Source of the DNA: Gemmatimonadales bacterium
Lineage (GTDB): Bacteria; Gemmatimonadota; Gemmatimonadetes; Gemmatimonadales; GWC2-71-9
Direction of reading: 5' to 3'
Assembly (NCBI GenBank): GCA_041390145.1
Contig: JAWKQM010000011.1
Location: 83,986 to 147,985, forward strand
Length of the DNA stretch: 64,000 nt
Position numbers and translations under genes: made by a program. Of the stretch, positions 17,776 through 25,093 are shown in pieces (within the stretch, counting starts at the first letter, position 1; every line of letters starts with the position of its first letter). A model generated the notes under the pieces. It was not told where the DNA came from, did not search any database, and saw only the letters and a list, made by a program, of their open reading frames with translations.

Positions 17776-18606
17776 CTATTCCTTGTACTTACCCCCCGCC
17801 CACCACGCCACCATGCCCACCGCGATGCCCGTCAGGGCATCAACGCCGTAATGCATCTGGCAATACACCACCGAGACAATGAGCAGGAGCGCCGGGACGA
17901 GCATGGCGAGGCCGAGCCGCCGGTCGCCGCGCCACGCCCCGGAAGTCGCCGCGATGGTGGCAGCCACATGTGACGACGGGAACGCCGCGCCGTAGGAACT
18001 CCCCGAGGCGAGCATCGCGTACACCAATCGGGCCGGCCCGTTGTCCAGGAACCAGGCGTCGGGCCGCGGGAACTCGTAGTACGGACCGACCACCGGCCAG
18101 GTCAGGAAGACGAGGTAGCAGGCGAGCAGCGTCAGGATGACCACGTACATCGAGCGTCGAAGCGAGAACCAGTCCCGTCGCAGCGCGAAATAGGCGACGG
18201 GCAGGAGCAGAAGGAGATAGTAGCTCCAATAGGAGGCGTGCAGGATGGTCGAGGCGATGGTGCTCGGAAAGTGGTCCCGCCAGAGGGTCTGGCTCACCTG
18301 CTCGCCGAAGATGGCCAGCTCCCACCCCTGCACCGTGGCGTCGTGGATGGTGATGCCGCCGGCGTTCAGGATGTCGATTTCGCTGTAGAAGAGAATCAGG
18401 AGGATGACGGGGTAGACCTCCCGGACCACCCGGCCCACCGGTCCAAGCCCGGGGCGGGTCACCAGCAGGATCAGCACCACGACCAGGGCGTGGGCCCCCA
18501 GCAGCCACCAGCAGCCGGGGCTCTCCGGTGCCCGGGCCAGGGCCAGGGCGGAGACGATCGCGACGTACCCGAGAATCACCTTGTCCAGTGTGCGCATCAG
18601 ATCCAT
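17776..18606 (-). CDS. PAP2-superfamily membrane enzyme, possible ceramide head-group transferase or phosphatase
   Basis: The integral membrane protein is about 276 residues with six or so helices. It carries PAP2 catalytic motifs: GAAFPSSHVAATIA (His acting on the phospho-intermediate) and CQMHYGVDALTG (nucleophile His and Asp). The 10-bp overlap with the upstream reductase gene places its start at ATG 18606 or, with a TGATG overlap, at 18597. PAP2 proteins include lipid phosphatases and Aur1-like inositol phosphorylceramide synthases. As the last gene of a ceramide-type operon it may attach or remove a head group. Which of these it does cannot be told from sequence. Confidence 0.82.
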   Translation of the reverse strand: MDLMRTLDKVILGYVAIVSALALARAPESPGCWWLLGAHALVVVLILLVTRPGLGPVGRVVREVYPVILLILFYSEIDILNAGGITIHDATVQGWELAIFGEQVSQTLWRDHFPSTIASTILHASYWSYYLLLLLPVAYFALRRDWFSLRRSMYVVILTLLACYLVFLTWPVVGPYYEFPRPDAWFLDNGPARLVYAMLASGSSYGAAFPSSHVAATIAATSGAWRGDRRLGLAMLVPALLLIVSVVYCQMHYGVDALTGIAVGMVAWWAGGKYKE

Positions 18607-19565
18607 TTCTCCGTGCGATACCACGCCATGGTCTCCGCGAGCCCCTTGGCGATATCGGTGCCGGGCTGCCATCCGGTGTCGGCCATCAACTCGGCCGGGC
18701 TTCCAGTCCATGCCGCCTCGAAGAACTCATCCGCCTTCTCGGAGGAGAGGACGCTCGCCGTGCCGGTCAGCTTGGCGGCGCCGCCGATGGCGGCCAGCAG
18801 CCCACGACCGATCACTTCGGGCACCGAAAGCACCAGGACATCCCGACCCACGGCCGTGCCGATCTGTCGTGCAAAGGCCCCGGAGGTAAATACCTCGGGA
18901 TGGCAGGGCAGGTAGGTCTTGCCAATGGTGTTGGCGCTGGTGCCCGCCGCGATCAGCGCCTCGGCGAGGTCGGGGCCGAAAATGGCGGACAGTTCCTGGT
19001 CGCCCTTCCCGAACACCGGCGCGATTCCCCACTTGGCCATCTTGAACAGCTTGAGCACCTCGACATCGCGCGGCCCATACACCATCGGTGGCCGGAGGAT
19101 GACCCAGGGCAGGGGGCCGGACCGCACGACCGCCTCACCGGCCAGCTTGCTGCGGCCGTAGGCGGTGACCGGCCGGGGCGGTTCGCCGCCGACGAGCGGG
19201 ACTCCGCGGGCGGCGGGGCCCGCGGCGGCCATGCTGGAGACGAGGACGAAGCGAGGGGAGCCGGACTCCCGGGCGGCGGCGAGGAGGTTGGCGGTGCCGT
19301 CGCGGTTGGCTTGAAGGAACTCGGCGTCGTTGCGTGCCGCCACGACCCCCGCCACGTGATAGATGACATCCACTCCCGCGGCGGCCTCGCGCAGGGCGTC
19401 GAGGGCGTTGAGGTCGCCACGAACGAGCCGGACGCCGCGGTCGGCCAGCCCGGCGGCCTTGGCCGGGGTGCGGACCAGCGCGGTGACCTCGTCGCCGCGT
19501 TTCAGGAGTGAGTCGATGAGATGACTGCCGACGAAGCCGGTGCCGCCGGTGACGAGCGCCTTCAC
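18597..19565 (-). CDS. NAD-dependent epimerase/dehydratase family protein, likely ceramide/ketosphinganine reductase (CerR-like)
   Basis: The 322-residue extended short-chain dehydrogenase has the nucleotide motif TGGTGFVG (residues 6-13), a Ser pair (LVSSMAAA) and the catalytic YGRSK. In Caulobacter the bacterial ceramide pathway uses a reductase annotated as an NAD-dependent epimerase, encoded near spt and the acyltransferase gene. This protein sits in the equivalent position and overlaps both neighbours (4 bp with the acyltransferase, about 10 bp with PAP2). The name is therefore inferred mainly from context; the family itself is certain. Confidence 0.85.
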   Translation of the reverse strand: MKALVTGGTGFVGSHLIDSLLKRGDEVTALVRTPAKAAGLADRGVRLVRGDLNALDALREAAAGVDVIYHVAGVVAARNDAEFLQANRDGTANLLAAARESGSPRFVLVSSMAAAGPAARGVPLVGGEPPRPVTAYGRSKLAGEAVVRSGPLPWVILRPPMVYGPRDVEVLKLFKMAKWGIAPVFGKGDQELSAIFGPDLAEALIAAGTSANTIGKTYLPCHPEVFTSGAFARQIGTAVGRDVLVLSVPEVIGRGLLAAIGGAAKLTGTASVLSSEKADEFFEAAWTGSPAELMADTGWQPGTDIAKGLAETMAWYRTEKWI

Positions 19566-20707
19566 AGCGGTCGGTCGTACATCCGGAGCGTCTGGTACAC
19601 CGTGAAACCCATCTTGGAGAGCCCCAGGTTCATGGCGGGATTGTCTTCGAGAATCCAGCCGCCTTCGCCCCAGTAGATGCCGTGCTCCGCCGCCTTGGTC
19701 CAGACGGCGTGATAGAGCACCGAGTCGAGCCCGCGCCCGCGGAACTCCGGCACGACGCCGAGGAGCGGAATCCGGCAGCGCCGGAGTTTTTCCGTCTTGA
19801 GCGCCCAGAGCAGCCGGAGGACGACCATCGGCGTGAGGCGACCCTGCCGGTTGCTGCGGAAGATGACGTTGAAGTCGGGGATGGCCAGCGAAAATCCGAC
19901 GGGCACCCCGTCCTTCTCCGCAAAGGTGATGAGATCGGGCACGATGACCGGCTTGAACTGCTTGGCCAGGTGATCGATTTCGTGGTCGGTCATCGGGACA
20001 AAGCCCCAGTTCTTTTCCCAGGACCGGTTGTAGAGCACCTTGATCAGCTCGATCTCTTCATGGAACCGCTTCATGTTGATGGGTCGCAGCGTGACGCCCA
20101 TCCGGCTCTGCATGATGCTCACCGCCCGGGTCAGCCGCTCGTGCACCGGCTTGTAGGCGCGGAAGGTGAGGTCGCCGCCCTGGTAGATCAGCAGGTCCTT
20201 GGCCTTCTCGAACCCGGCGTGCTCCACCAGTTGCACGTAATAGGGCGGATTGTGCGGCATCATGATGGTGGGCGGCGTGTCGAAGCCGTCCACCTTGAGG
20301 CCGCACTCTTCGTTGACGGAGAAGGAGGCGGGCCCCCGCATCGTGTCGAACCCGCGGGCCCGGAGCCAGGCGGCGGCGGCGTCGAAGAGGGCGTCGGCGA
20401 TGGCCTGGTCGTTCTCGCACTCGAAGAAGCCGAAGAAGCCGACCTTGTCGAGGTGGATCTCGTTGTGGAGCGTGTTGCTCTGGGCGGTGATGCGTCCGAC
20501 CACGGCCCCTGCCCGCCTGGCGAGGAAGTATTCCGCTTCACCGTGTTCAAAATAGGGGTTCTTGGTGCGGTCGAGGAGGGTGCGGACATCCATGCGGAGC
20601 GGCGGAACCCAGTTTGGGTCCGCCGCGTGCAGCCGGTAGGGCAGGGCAACAAAGGCGTTGAGGTCGGCGCCGGTGCGGACGGGCGTGACCTGGAGGGCTC
20701 CGTTCAG
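19562..20707 (-). CDS. GNAT-like acyltransferase, candidate bacterial ceramide synthase; probable CTG start
   Basis: The first ATG is at 20593 (343 residues), but the 38 codons before it read through in frame and encode a segment typical of this family (ALPYRLHAADPNWVPPLR). The frame holds no ATG, GTG or TTG before a stop near 20768. A CTG at 20707 overlaps the spt stop as CTGA, giving 381 residues and the same coupling seen elsewhere in the operon. The protein has acyl-CoA N-acyltransferase features (GVVPEFRGRGLDSVLYHAVW). In the bacterial sphingolipid pathway, such a GNAT-like enzyme acylates the sphingoid base. Confidence 0.8.
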   Translation of the reverse strand: MNGALQVTPVRTGADLNAFVALPYRLHAADPNWVPPLRMDVRTLLDRTKNPYFEHGEAEYFLARRAGAVVGRITAQSNTLHNEIHLDKVGFFGFFECENDQAIADALFDAAAAWLRARGFDTMRGPASFSVNEECGLKVDGFDTPPTIMMPHNPPYYVQLVEHAGFEKAKDLLIYQGGDLTFRAYKPVHERLTRAVSIMQSRMGVTLRPINMKRFHEEIELIKVLYNRSWEKNWGFVPMTDHEIDHLAKQFKPVIVPDLITFAEKDGVPVGFSLAIPDFNVIFRSNRQGRLTPMVVLRLLWALKTEKLRRCRIPLLGVVPEFRGRGLDSVLYHAVWTKAAEHGIYWGEGGWILEDNPAMNLGLSKMGFTVYQTLRMYDRPL

Positions 20708-21912
20708 ATGACGCCGAGCTCGCGACCGATCTTCGCGAAGGCCTCGAGCGCGAAGTCGATCTGATCAAAGGTATGGGTGGCCATGAGGCTGGTCCGTAGC
20801 CGGCACTGGGCCGGCGGAACGGCCGGCGGGGCCACCGGATTGGTGAAGACGCCGGCGTCGAAGAGCTTCCGCCAGAAGAGAAACGTCGTGTCGAGCGGGC
20901 CGATGAGCACCGGCACGATCGGGGTCTCCGTCGGCCCGATGTCGAAGCCGAGGTGGCGGAAGCCGTCCTGCAGGCGCCGGGTGTTGGCCCAGAGCGCTTC
21001 GCGCCGCTCCGGCTCCTGCTGCATCACCTGGAGGGCGGCGAGCACCCCGGCGGTGTTGGCGGGCGGGAGCGAGGCGGTGAAGATGAGCGGCCGGCAGTGG
21101 TGGCGCAGGTACTCGATGACGTTGCTCTTGGCGGCGACGAACCCGCCGATGGAGGCCAGCGACTTGGAGAAGGTGCCGGCGATGATGTCGACTTCGTCGG
21201 ACATGCCGAAGTGGGCGGCGGTGCCGTTGCCGTTGGGGCCGAGGACACCGAGGGAGTGGGCGTCGTCGATGGCGAGCGCGGCGCCGTGCTTCCGCGCCAG
21301 CGCGGACAGTCCGGCCACGTCGGCGATATCGCCTTCCATGGAGTAGACGCCGTCGACGATGATCATCATCCCGCGGCCGGCGGCGGCGTCGGGGGCCATC
21401 TTGCGGTCGAGCTGGGCCAGATTGCCGTGGTTGAAGCGGCTGGTGGTCCCGTAGGACATCTTGGCGCCGTCGACAATGGAGGCGTGGTCGAGCTTGTCGA
21501 GGTAGACGACGTCGTCCTTGCCGACGAGGGCGGAAATCAGGCCGAGGTTCGCGTTATAGCCGGTCGAGAAGACGAGACAGTCCTCCTTGCCGACAAACTC
21601 GGCGAGGGCGGCCTCGAGTTGCTGATGCAGGTCGAGGGTGCCGTTCAGGAAGCGGCTGCCGGTGCACCCGGACCCGTAGCGGTGCAGGGCCCGGGAGGCG
21701 GCCTCGAGCACTTTCGGGTGGTGCGTCAGGCCGAGATAGTTGTTCGACCCGAGCATGATCCGCTTTTCGCCTTCGATGACCACCACGGTGTCTTCCGACT
21801 CCGAAATGGGCTTGAAGTACGGATAGAGCCCGGCCGCCTTGATCTCGTCGACCTTGGTGAAATCACGGCACTTGTCGAACAGCGCAACGTGCGGAAGGGT
21901 CTGAGTGGCCAC
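20704..21912 (-). CDS. spt: Serine palmitoyltransferase-like alpha-oxoamine synthase
   Basis: The 402-residue PLP enzyme of the alpha-oxoamine synthase family shows GSNNYLGLTHHP, GSGCTGSRFLNG, DDAHSLGVLGPNG and the PLP-lysine motif GTFSKSLASIGGF. Family members include serine palmitoyltransferase, 2-amino-3-ketobutyrate CoA ligase and KAPA synthase. Three things favour serine palmitoyltransferase. The N-terminal extension (CRDFTKVDEIKAAGLYPYFK) is of Spt type, with YPYFKP just before the core. The downstream genes encode acyltransferase, reductase and PAP2 functions. No threonine dehydrogenase or biotin gene is nearby. The reaction would join serine and an acyl-CoA or acyl-ACP to 3-ketosphinganine. 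Confidence 0.87.
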   Translation of the reverse strand: MATQTLPHVALFDKCRDFTKVDEIKAAGLYPYFKPISESEDTVVVIEGEKRIMLGSNNYLGLTHHPKVLEAASRALHRYGSGCTGSRFLNGTLDLHQQLEAALAEFVGKEDCLVFSTGYNANLGLISALVGKDDVVYLDKLDHASIVDGAKMSYGTTSRFNHGNLAQLDRKMAPDAAAGRGMMIIVDGVYSMEGDIADVAGLSALARKHGAALAIDDAHSLGVLGPNGNGTAAHFGMSDEVDIIAGTFSKSLASIGGFVAAKSNVIEYLRHHCRPLIFTASLPPANTAGVLAALQVMQQEPERREALWANTRRLQDGFRHLGFDIGPTETPIVPVLIGPLDTTFLFWRKLFDAGVFTNPVAPPAVPPAQCRLRTSLMATHTFDQIDFALEAFAKIGRELGVI

Positions 21913-21945
21913 GAAACCTCGGGCGGGCTGAATGGTCCGGAGGGA

Positions 21946-21997
21946 TGCCCCCCATCGCTATGTAACAGAACGGTTTAAACTACAAAATTGGGGGGCA
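21946..21997. promoter_or_regulatory. Inverted repeat around an AT-rich core in front of the spt operon
   Basis: Nine-base arms TGCCCCCCA (21946-21954) and TGGGGGGCA (21989-21997) flank an AT-rich 34-bp core that contains the palindrome GTTTAAAC. The core lies 40-80 bp upstream of spt and is the only AT-rich part of the gap to the divergent protease gene. It may hold the promoter for spt, with the arms acting as a hairpin or protein site. No clean -35/-10 pair stands out. Confidence 0.4.
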
Positions 21998-22175
21998 GGG
22001 CACAAGCGCAAGGGGGGCGGACCCCTCCCCCACGTCCATCCTGTGCTCCCGGGCTCCCTTCGTTCGTCCCCTCGCGTGACATGGCGACAAGGCACCCGGC
22101 CCGATTGAATGCTGGAGCCCTCTCGGCTACATTTGCCGGCCACCCCCCAACGGACCTGATTCCGGAGTAATTCCT

Positions 22176-24167
22176 TTGAAGTCTTTCAACCTGGCCCCGG
22201 CAATGTTCGGAGCCCTCGGCCTGTTGCTGCTGGCTGCCCCGCCGGCCGAGGCCCAGTATCCCCGGGCCCGTCCCGGGCAGTTTGAGGTCCGTGGGCTCGA
22301 TTTCCGCGCCGGCGGCGCCTGGCGCAAGCAGACGGCCAGCATCCGGGCCGCGCGCCAGCAGCTGATCGCCGCTGGGAACATGGCGCTCCTGAACTCCGCG
22401 ATGCCTGGCCGGTCGGCCACGGTGGTCACCGGCAGCTTCAAGGTTCCGGTGGTCCCGATCCGGTTCTCCAATACCGATACCACCACGCTCTTTGCGACGA
22501 CGGAGTACCAGGACCTGTTCTTCTCGCCGGCACCGGTCGGCCGTCCCTATAGCGTCAAGACCTACTACGAGCAACTCTCCAACGGCAACATCACGATGTC
22601 GGGGCGGGTATTCCCATGGACGCGAGCTGACTCCAGCGCCGCGTACTACGAGAACAACTGCAACGGCGTCGGGGTGAACAATCCCTGTTCCGACGGCGGC
22701 GTCCGGTTCGGCACCATGCTGCTTGGCGCGCTTGCCAAGGTGTCCAGCGGCGCCGATTCGCTCACCGTCTGGAGCGACTACGACAACGACGGTCCCGACG
22801 GCATCCCCAACTCGGGCGACGACGACGGATACGTGGACTTCGTCACATTCCTGCAGCCGGAAATCGACGGCGCCTGCGGCACGGTACACATCTGGGCGCA
22901 CCGCTTTGTGATCGAAGGGTGGAACGGCGGGTCGCCCTACGTGACCAAGACGCCCAGCGCGAGCGGCGGTTTCATCAAGGTCTCCGATTACACCATGCAG
23001 AGCGGCCAGGGTGGCAACGGCGCCTGCACGCCCGGGGAGATCATGCCGATCGGCACCGTGGCGCACGAGACTGGCCATGCCTTCGGCCTGCCCGACCTCT
23101 ACGACACGCAGGGCGGCACCCAGGGCATCGGCGAATTCGGCCTGATGGGCTCCGGCAACTATGCCCGTGCCTACAGCCCCTCGCGCATGGAGGGGTGGTC
23201 ACTGCTTGAGCTCGGCTGGGTCAAGGCGGACACCCTGTCCACCTCCGGCACCATCACCCTGGATCCGGTCGCCACCTCGGACACCGTCCGTATCCTGCCG
23301 ACCCAGACCGTGGGCGAGTACTTCATCCTGGAAAACCGGGCGGCCGTCGAGAGCGATTCGGCGCAGATGAATCCGGCTTACTCCCGGGCCAAGTCGCCGG
23401 GACTCTACGTCTGGCACATCGACCAGAGCCGGATCGACGCCGGCGCGTTTAACAACACGATCAACACCGGAGCCATCCAGGGGGTGGCGCTCCTGCAGGC
23501 CGACGGGCTGAACGACCTCCTCAACGGGGTCAACCGCGGCGACCGCGGCGATGCCTACCCCGGATCGACCAGCAAGACCGCCATCGACGGGACGACCTTT
23601 CCGGGGCTCCGGACCAACGCCGGCAAGGTGGTGGCGGGGCGGATCGACTCGATCCGCATCGGTGGCGGGCAGGCCGTGCTCTTCCGGTTCCGCTATGAGA
23701 AGCTCCTGCAGGTGACCAAGTTCGGCACCGGCACCGGGAACATTCTCTCCACCGAGCCCGGCAGCCTGGCCAACGGAGTGGGCGTCGCCCCGGGCACGGT
23801 CGTCACGCTGACCGCCGTTCCCACGCCGAATCACCGGTTCGTGGGCTGGACCGGCGACACGACCACCACCGATTCGGTGCTGAGCGTCACGATGGACCGC
23901 AACTGGTCGCTGAAGGCACAGTTCAGCTACACGGCGGTCTTCACGACGGAAGCGGCGGCCAACGACCTCCTTGGTTCCCCGACGCTCTCCGTCGCGCAGC
24001 GCACCCTCCTCGACCAGGACGGGAACAACAACGGCGTCTACGACCTCGGCGATTTCCTCCACTGGGTCACCATTTCCGGCCAGGGCGTCTCGCCCGCACT
24101 GCTGGCCAAGTTGCTTGCCGCGGCAGGCCCGACCACGGCGCAGACGCCGAAGGGAGTGACCCCATGA
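22176..24167 (+). CDS. Secreted M6-family metalloprotease
   Basis: The 663-residue protein starts with TTG at 22176, with GGAG 8 bp upstream, and has a signal peptide ending at about AEAQ (residue 27). The M6 (immune inhibitor A-like) catalytic site is HETGHAFGLPDLYD near residue 293. Acidic Ca-binding-like stretches (DYDNDGPDGIPNSGDDDG) precede it. Near residues 505-590 lies a bacterial repeat domain of the kind that ends in HRFVGWTGD and ...LKAQF. The tail carries a dockerin-like DQDGNNNGVYDLGDF element. It is probably exported to degrade protein outside the cell. Its stop overlaps the next lipoprotein start by 4 bp (ATGA). Confidence 0.92.
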   Translation: MKSFNLAPAMFGALGLLLLAAPPAEAQYPRARPGQFEVRGLDFRAGGAWRKQTASIRAARQQLIAAGNMALLNSAMPGRSATVVTGSFKVPVVPIRFSNTDTTTLFATTEYQDLFFSPAPVGRPYSVKTYYEQLSNGNITMSGRVFPWTRADSSAAYYENNCNGVGVNNPCSDGGVRFGTMLLGALAKVSSGADSLTVWSDYDNDGPDGIPNSGDDDGYVDFVTFLQPEIDGACGTVHIWAHRFVIEGWNGGSPYVTKTPSASGGFIKVSDYTMQSGQGGNGACTPGEIMPIGTVAHETGHAFGLPDLYDTQGGTQGIGEFGLMGSGNYARAYSPSRMEGWSLLELGWVKADTLSTSGTITLDPVATSDTVRILPTQTVGEYFILENRAAVESDSAQMNPAYSRAKSPGLYVWHIDQSRIDAGAFNNTINTGAIQGVALLQADGLNDLLNGVNRGDRGDAYPGSTSKTAIDGTTFPGLRTNAGKVVAGRIDSIRIGGGQAVLFRFRYEKLLQVTKFGTGTGNILSTEPGSLANGVGVAPGTVVTLTAVPTPNHRFVGWTGDTTTTDSVLSVTMDRNWSLKAQFSYTAVFTTEAAANDLLGSPTLSVAQRTLLDQDGNNNGVYDLGDFLHWVTISGQGVSPALLAKLLAAAGPTTAQTPKGVTP

Positions 24168-24568
24168 ACTCGACCCTGATCCGGGGAACCGCCCTCCTGG
24201 CCGTTCTCGTCGCCACCGCCGGTTGCGGCGGCAGCAGCGACAACACGCCGACCGGTCCGGTGGCCGGTCCCCTGCGGGTGGTCCTCACCAGCCCCAACAC
24301 CGACGACGGCGCCGTGATGTTCCAGGTGACCGGCGTGGTGGACTCCGTCGTGGCACCGGCCGGGCTGACGCTCTTCCAGAGCGCGCCGGGTCCCAACGTC
24401 ATCCGCGCCATCGTCACCGGCGACCTGGGCTCGGGAAGCAACCTCCTGACGCTCTACGTCGCGGACGTGGGCAAGGCGTCGTCGATCACCACCCAGTTGC
24501 TGCAGGTGGCCGCCCGGGGCACCTACGCGCAGCGTACCGGCGCCTACAGCCTGCAGGTTCAGAAGTAG
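24164..24568 (+). CDS. Small putative lipoprotein coupled to the M6 protease
   Basis: The 134-residue protein has a lipoprotein signal (LVATAGC, Cys at about residue 21) and a Gly/Ser linker. A compact beta-rich domain follows, without a recognised family. The ATG overlaps the protease stop, so the two are co-translated. It could be a surface partner or inhibitor of the protease, but this is only suggested by position. Confidence 0.75.
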   Translation: MNSTLIRGTALLAVLVATAGCGGSSDNTPTGPVAGPLRVVLTSPNTDDGAVMFQVTGVVDSVVAPAGLTLFQSAPGPNVIRAIVTGDLGSGSNLLTLYVADVGKASSITTQLLQVAARGTYAQRTGAYSLQVQK

Positions 24569-24634
24569 CCCCACCCGCTTGACGCCGCCCGGGGGAGTGC
24601 CATTAGTTCAGGCACTCCATCCCGGGTCGGCACT

Positions 24635-25093
24635 GTGCAATACACCCTCCTCATCAACGGCACCTCCACCGACGTGGACGTCGATCCCGACACGCCCCTC
24701 CTCTGGGTGTTGCGGGACCATCTCAACCTGACCGGCACGAAGTTCGGGTGCGGGGTGGGGCAGTGCGGCGCCTGCACCGTGCACCTCGACGGCGAGGCCA
24801 CCCGGTCCTGCCAGTGGATCGTCCGTGACGTCGGCGCGAGGAAAATCACGACCATCGAGGGACTCTCCGACGACGGGAGCCACCCGGTGCAGGTGGCGTG
24901 GATGCGGGAGCAGGTCCCGCAGTGCGGCTATTGCCAGGTCGGGCAGATCATGTCTGCCGCGGCGCTCCTGACCGCCACGCCACACCCCTCCGATACCGAG
25001 ATTGACACCGCGATGGCGGGCAACATCTGTCGCTGCGGCACCTACGAACGGATCCGGCGGGCCATCCACCGGGCCGCGGGAGACGTCGCGTGA
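24635..25093 (+). CDS. [2Fe-2S] subunit of a molybdenum hydroxylase (IorA/CoxS-like)
   Basis: The 152-residue protein with GTG start has the plant-type ferredoxin motif CGVGQCGACTVHLDG (about residues 41-55) and the C-terminal second cluster motif (CGYCQVGQ and NICRCGTY). This two-cluster layout belongs to the small subunit of xanthine oxidase-family enzymes such as isoquinoline 1-oxidoreductase. It passes electrons away from the molybdenum subunit encoded next door, and overlaps that gene by 4 bp (GTGA). Confidence 0.93.
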   Translation: MQYTLLINGTSTDVDVDPDTPLLWVLRDHLNLTGTKFGCGVGQCGACTVHLDGEATRSCQWIVRDVGARKITTIEGLSDDGSHPVQVAWMREQVPQCGYCQVGQIMSAAALLTATPHPSDTEIDTAMAGNICRCGTYERIRRAIHRAAGDVA

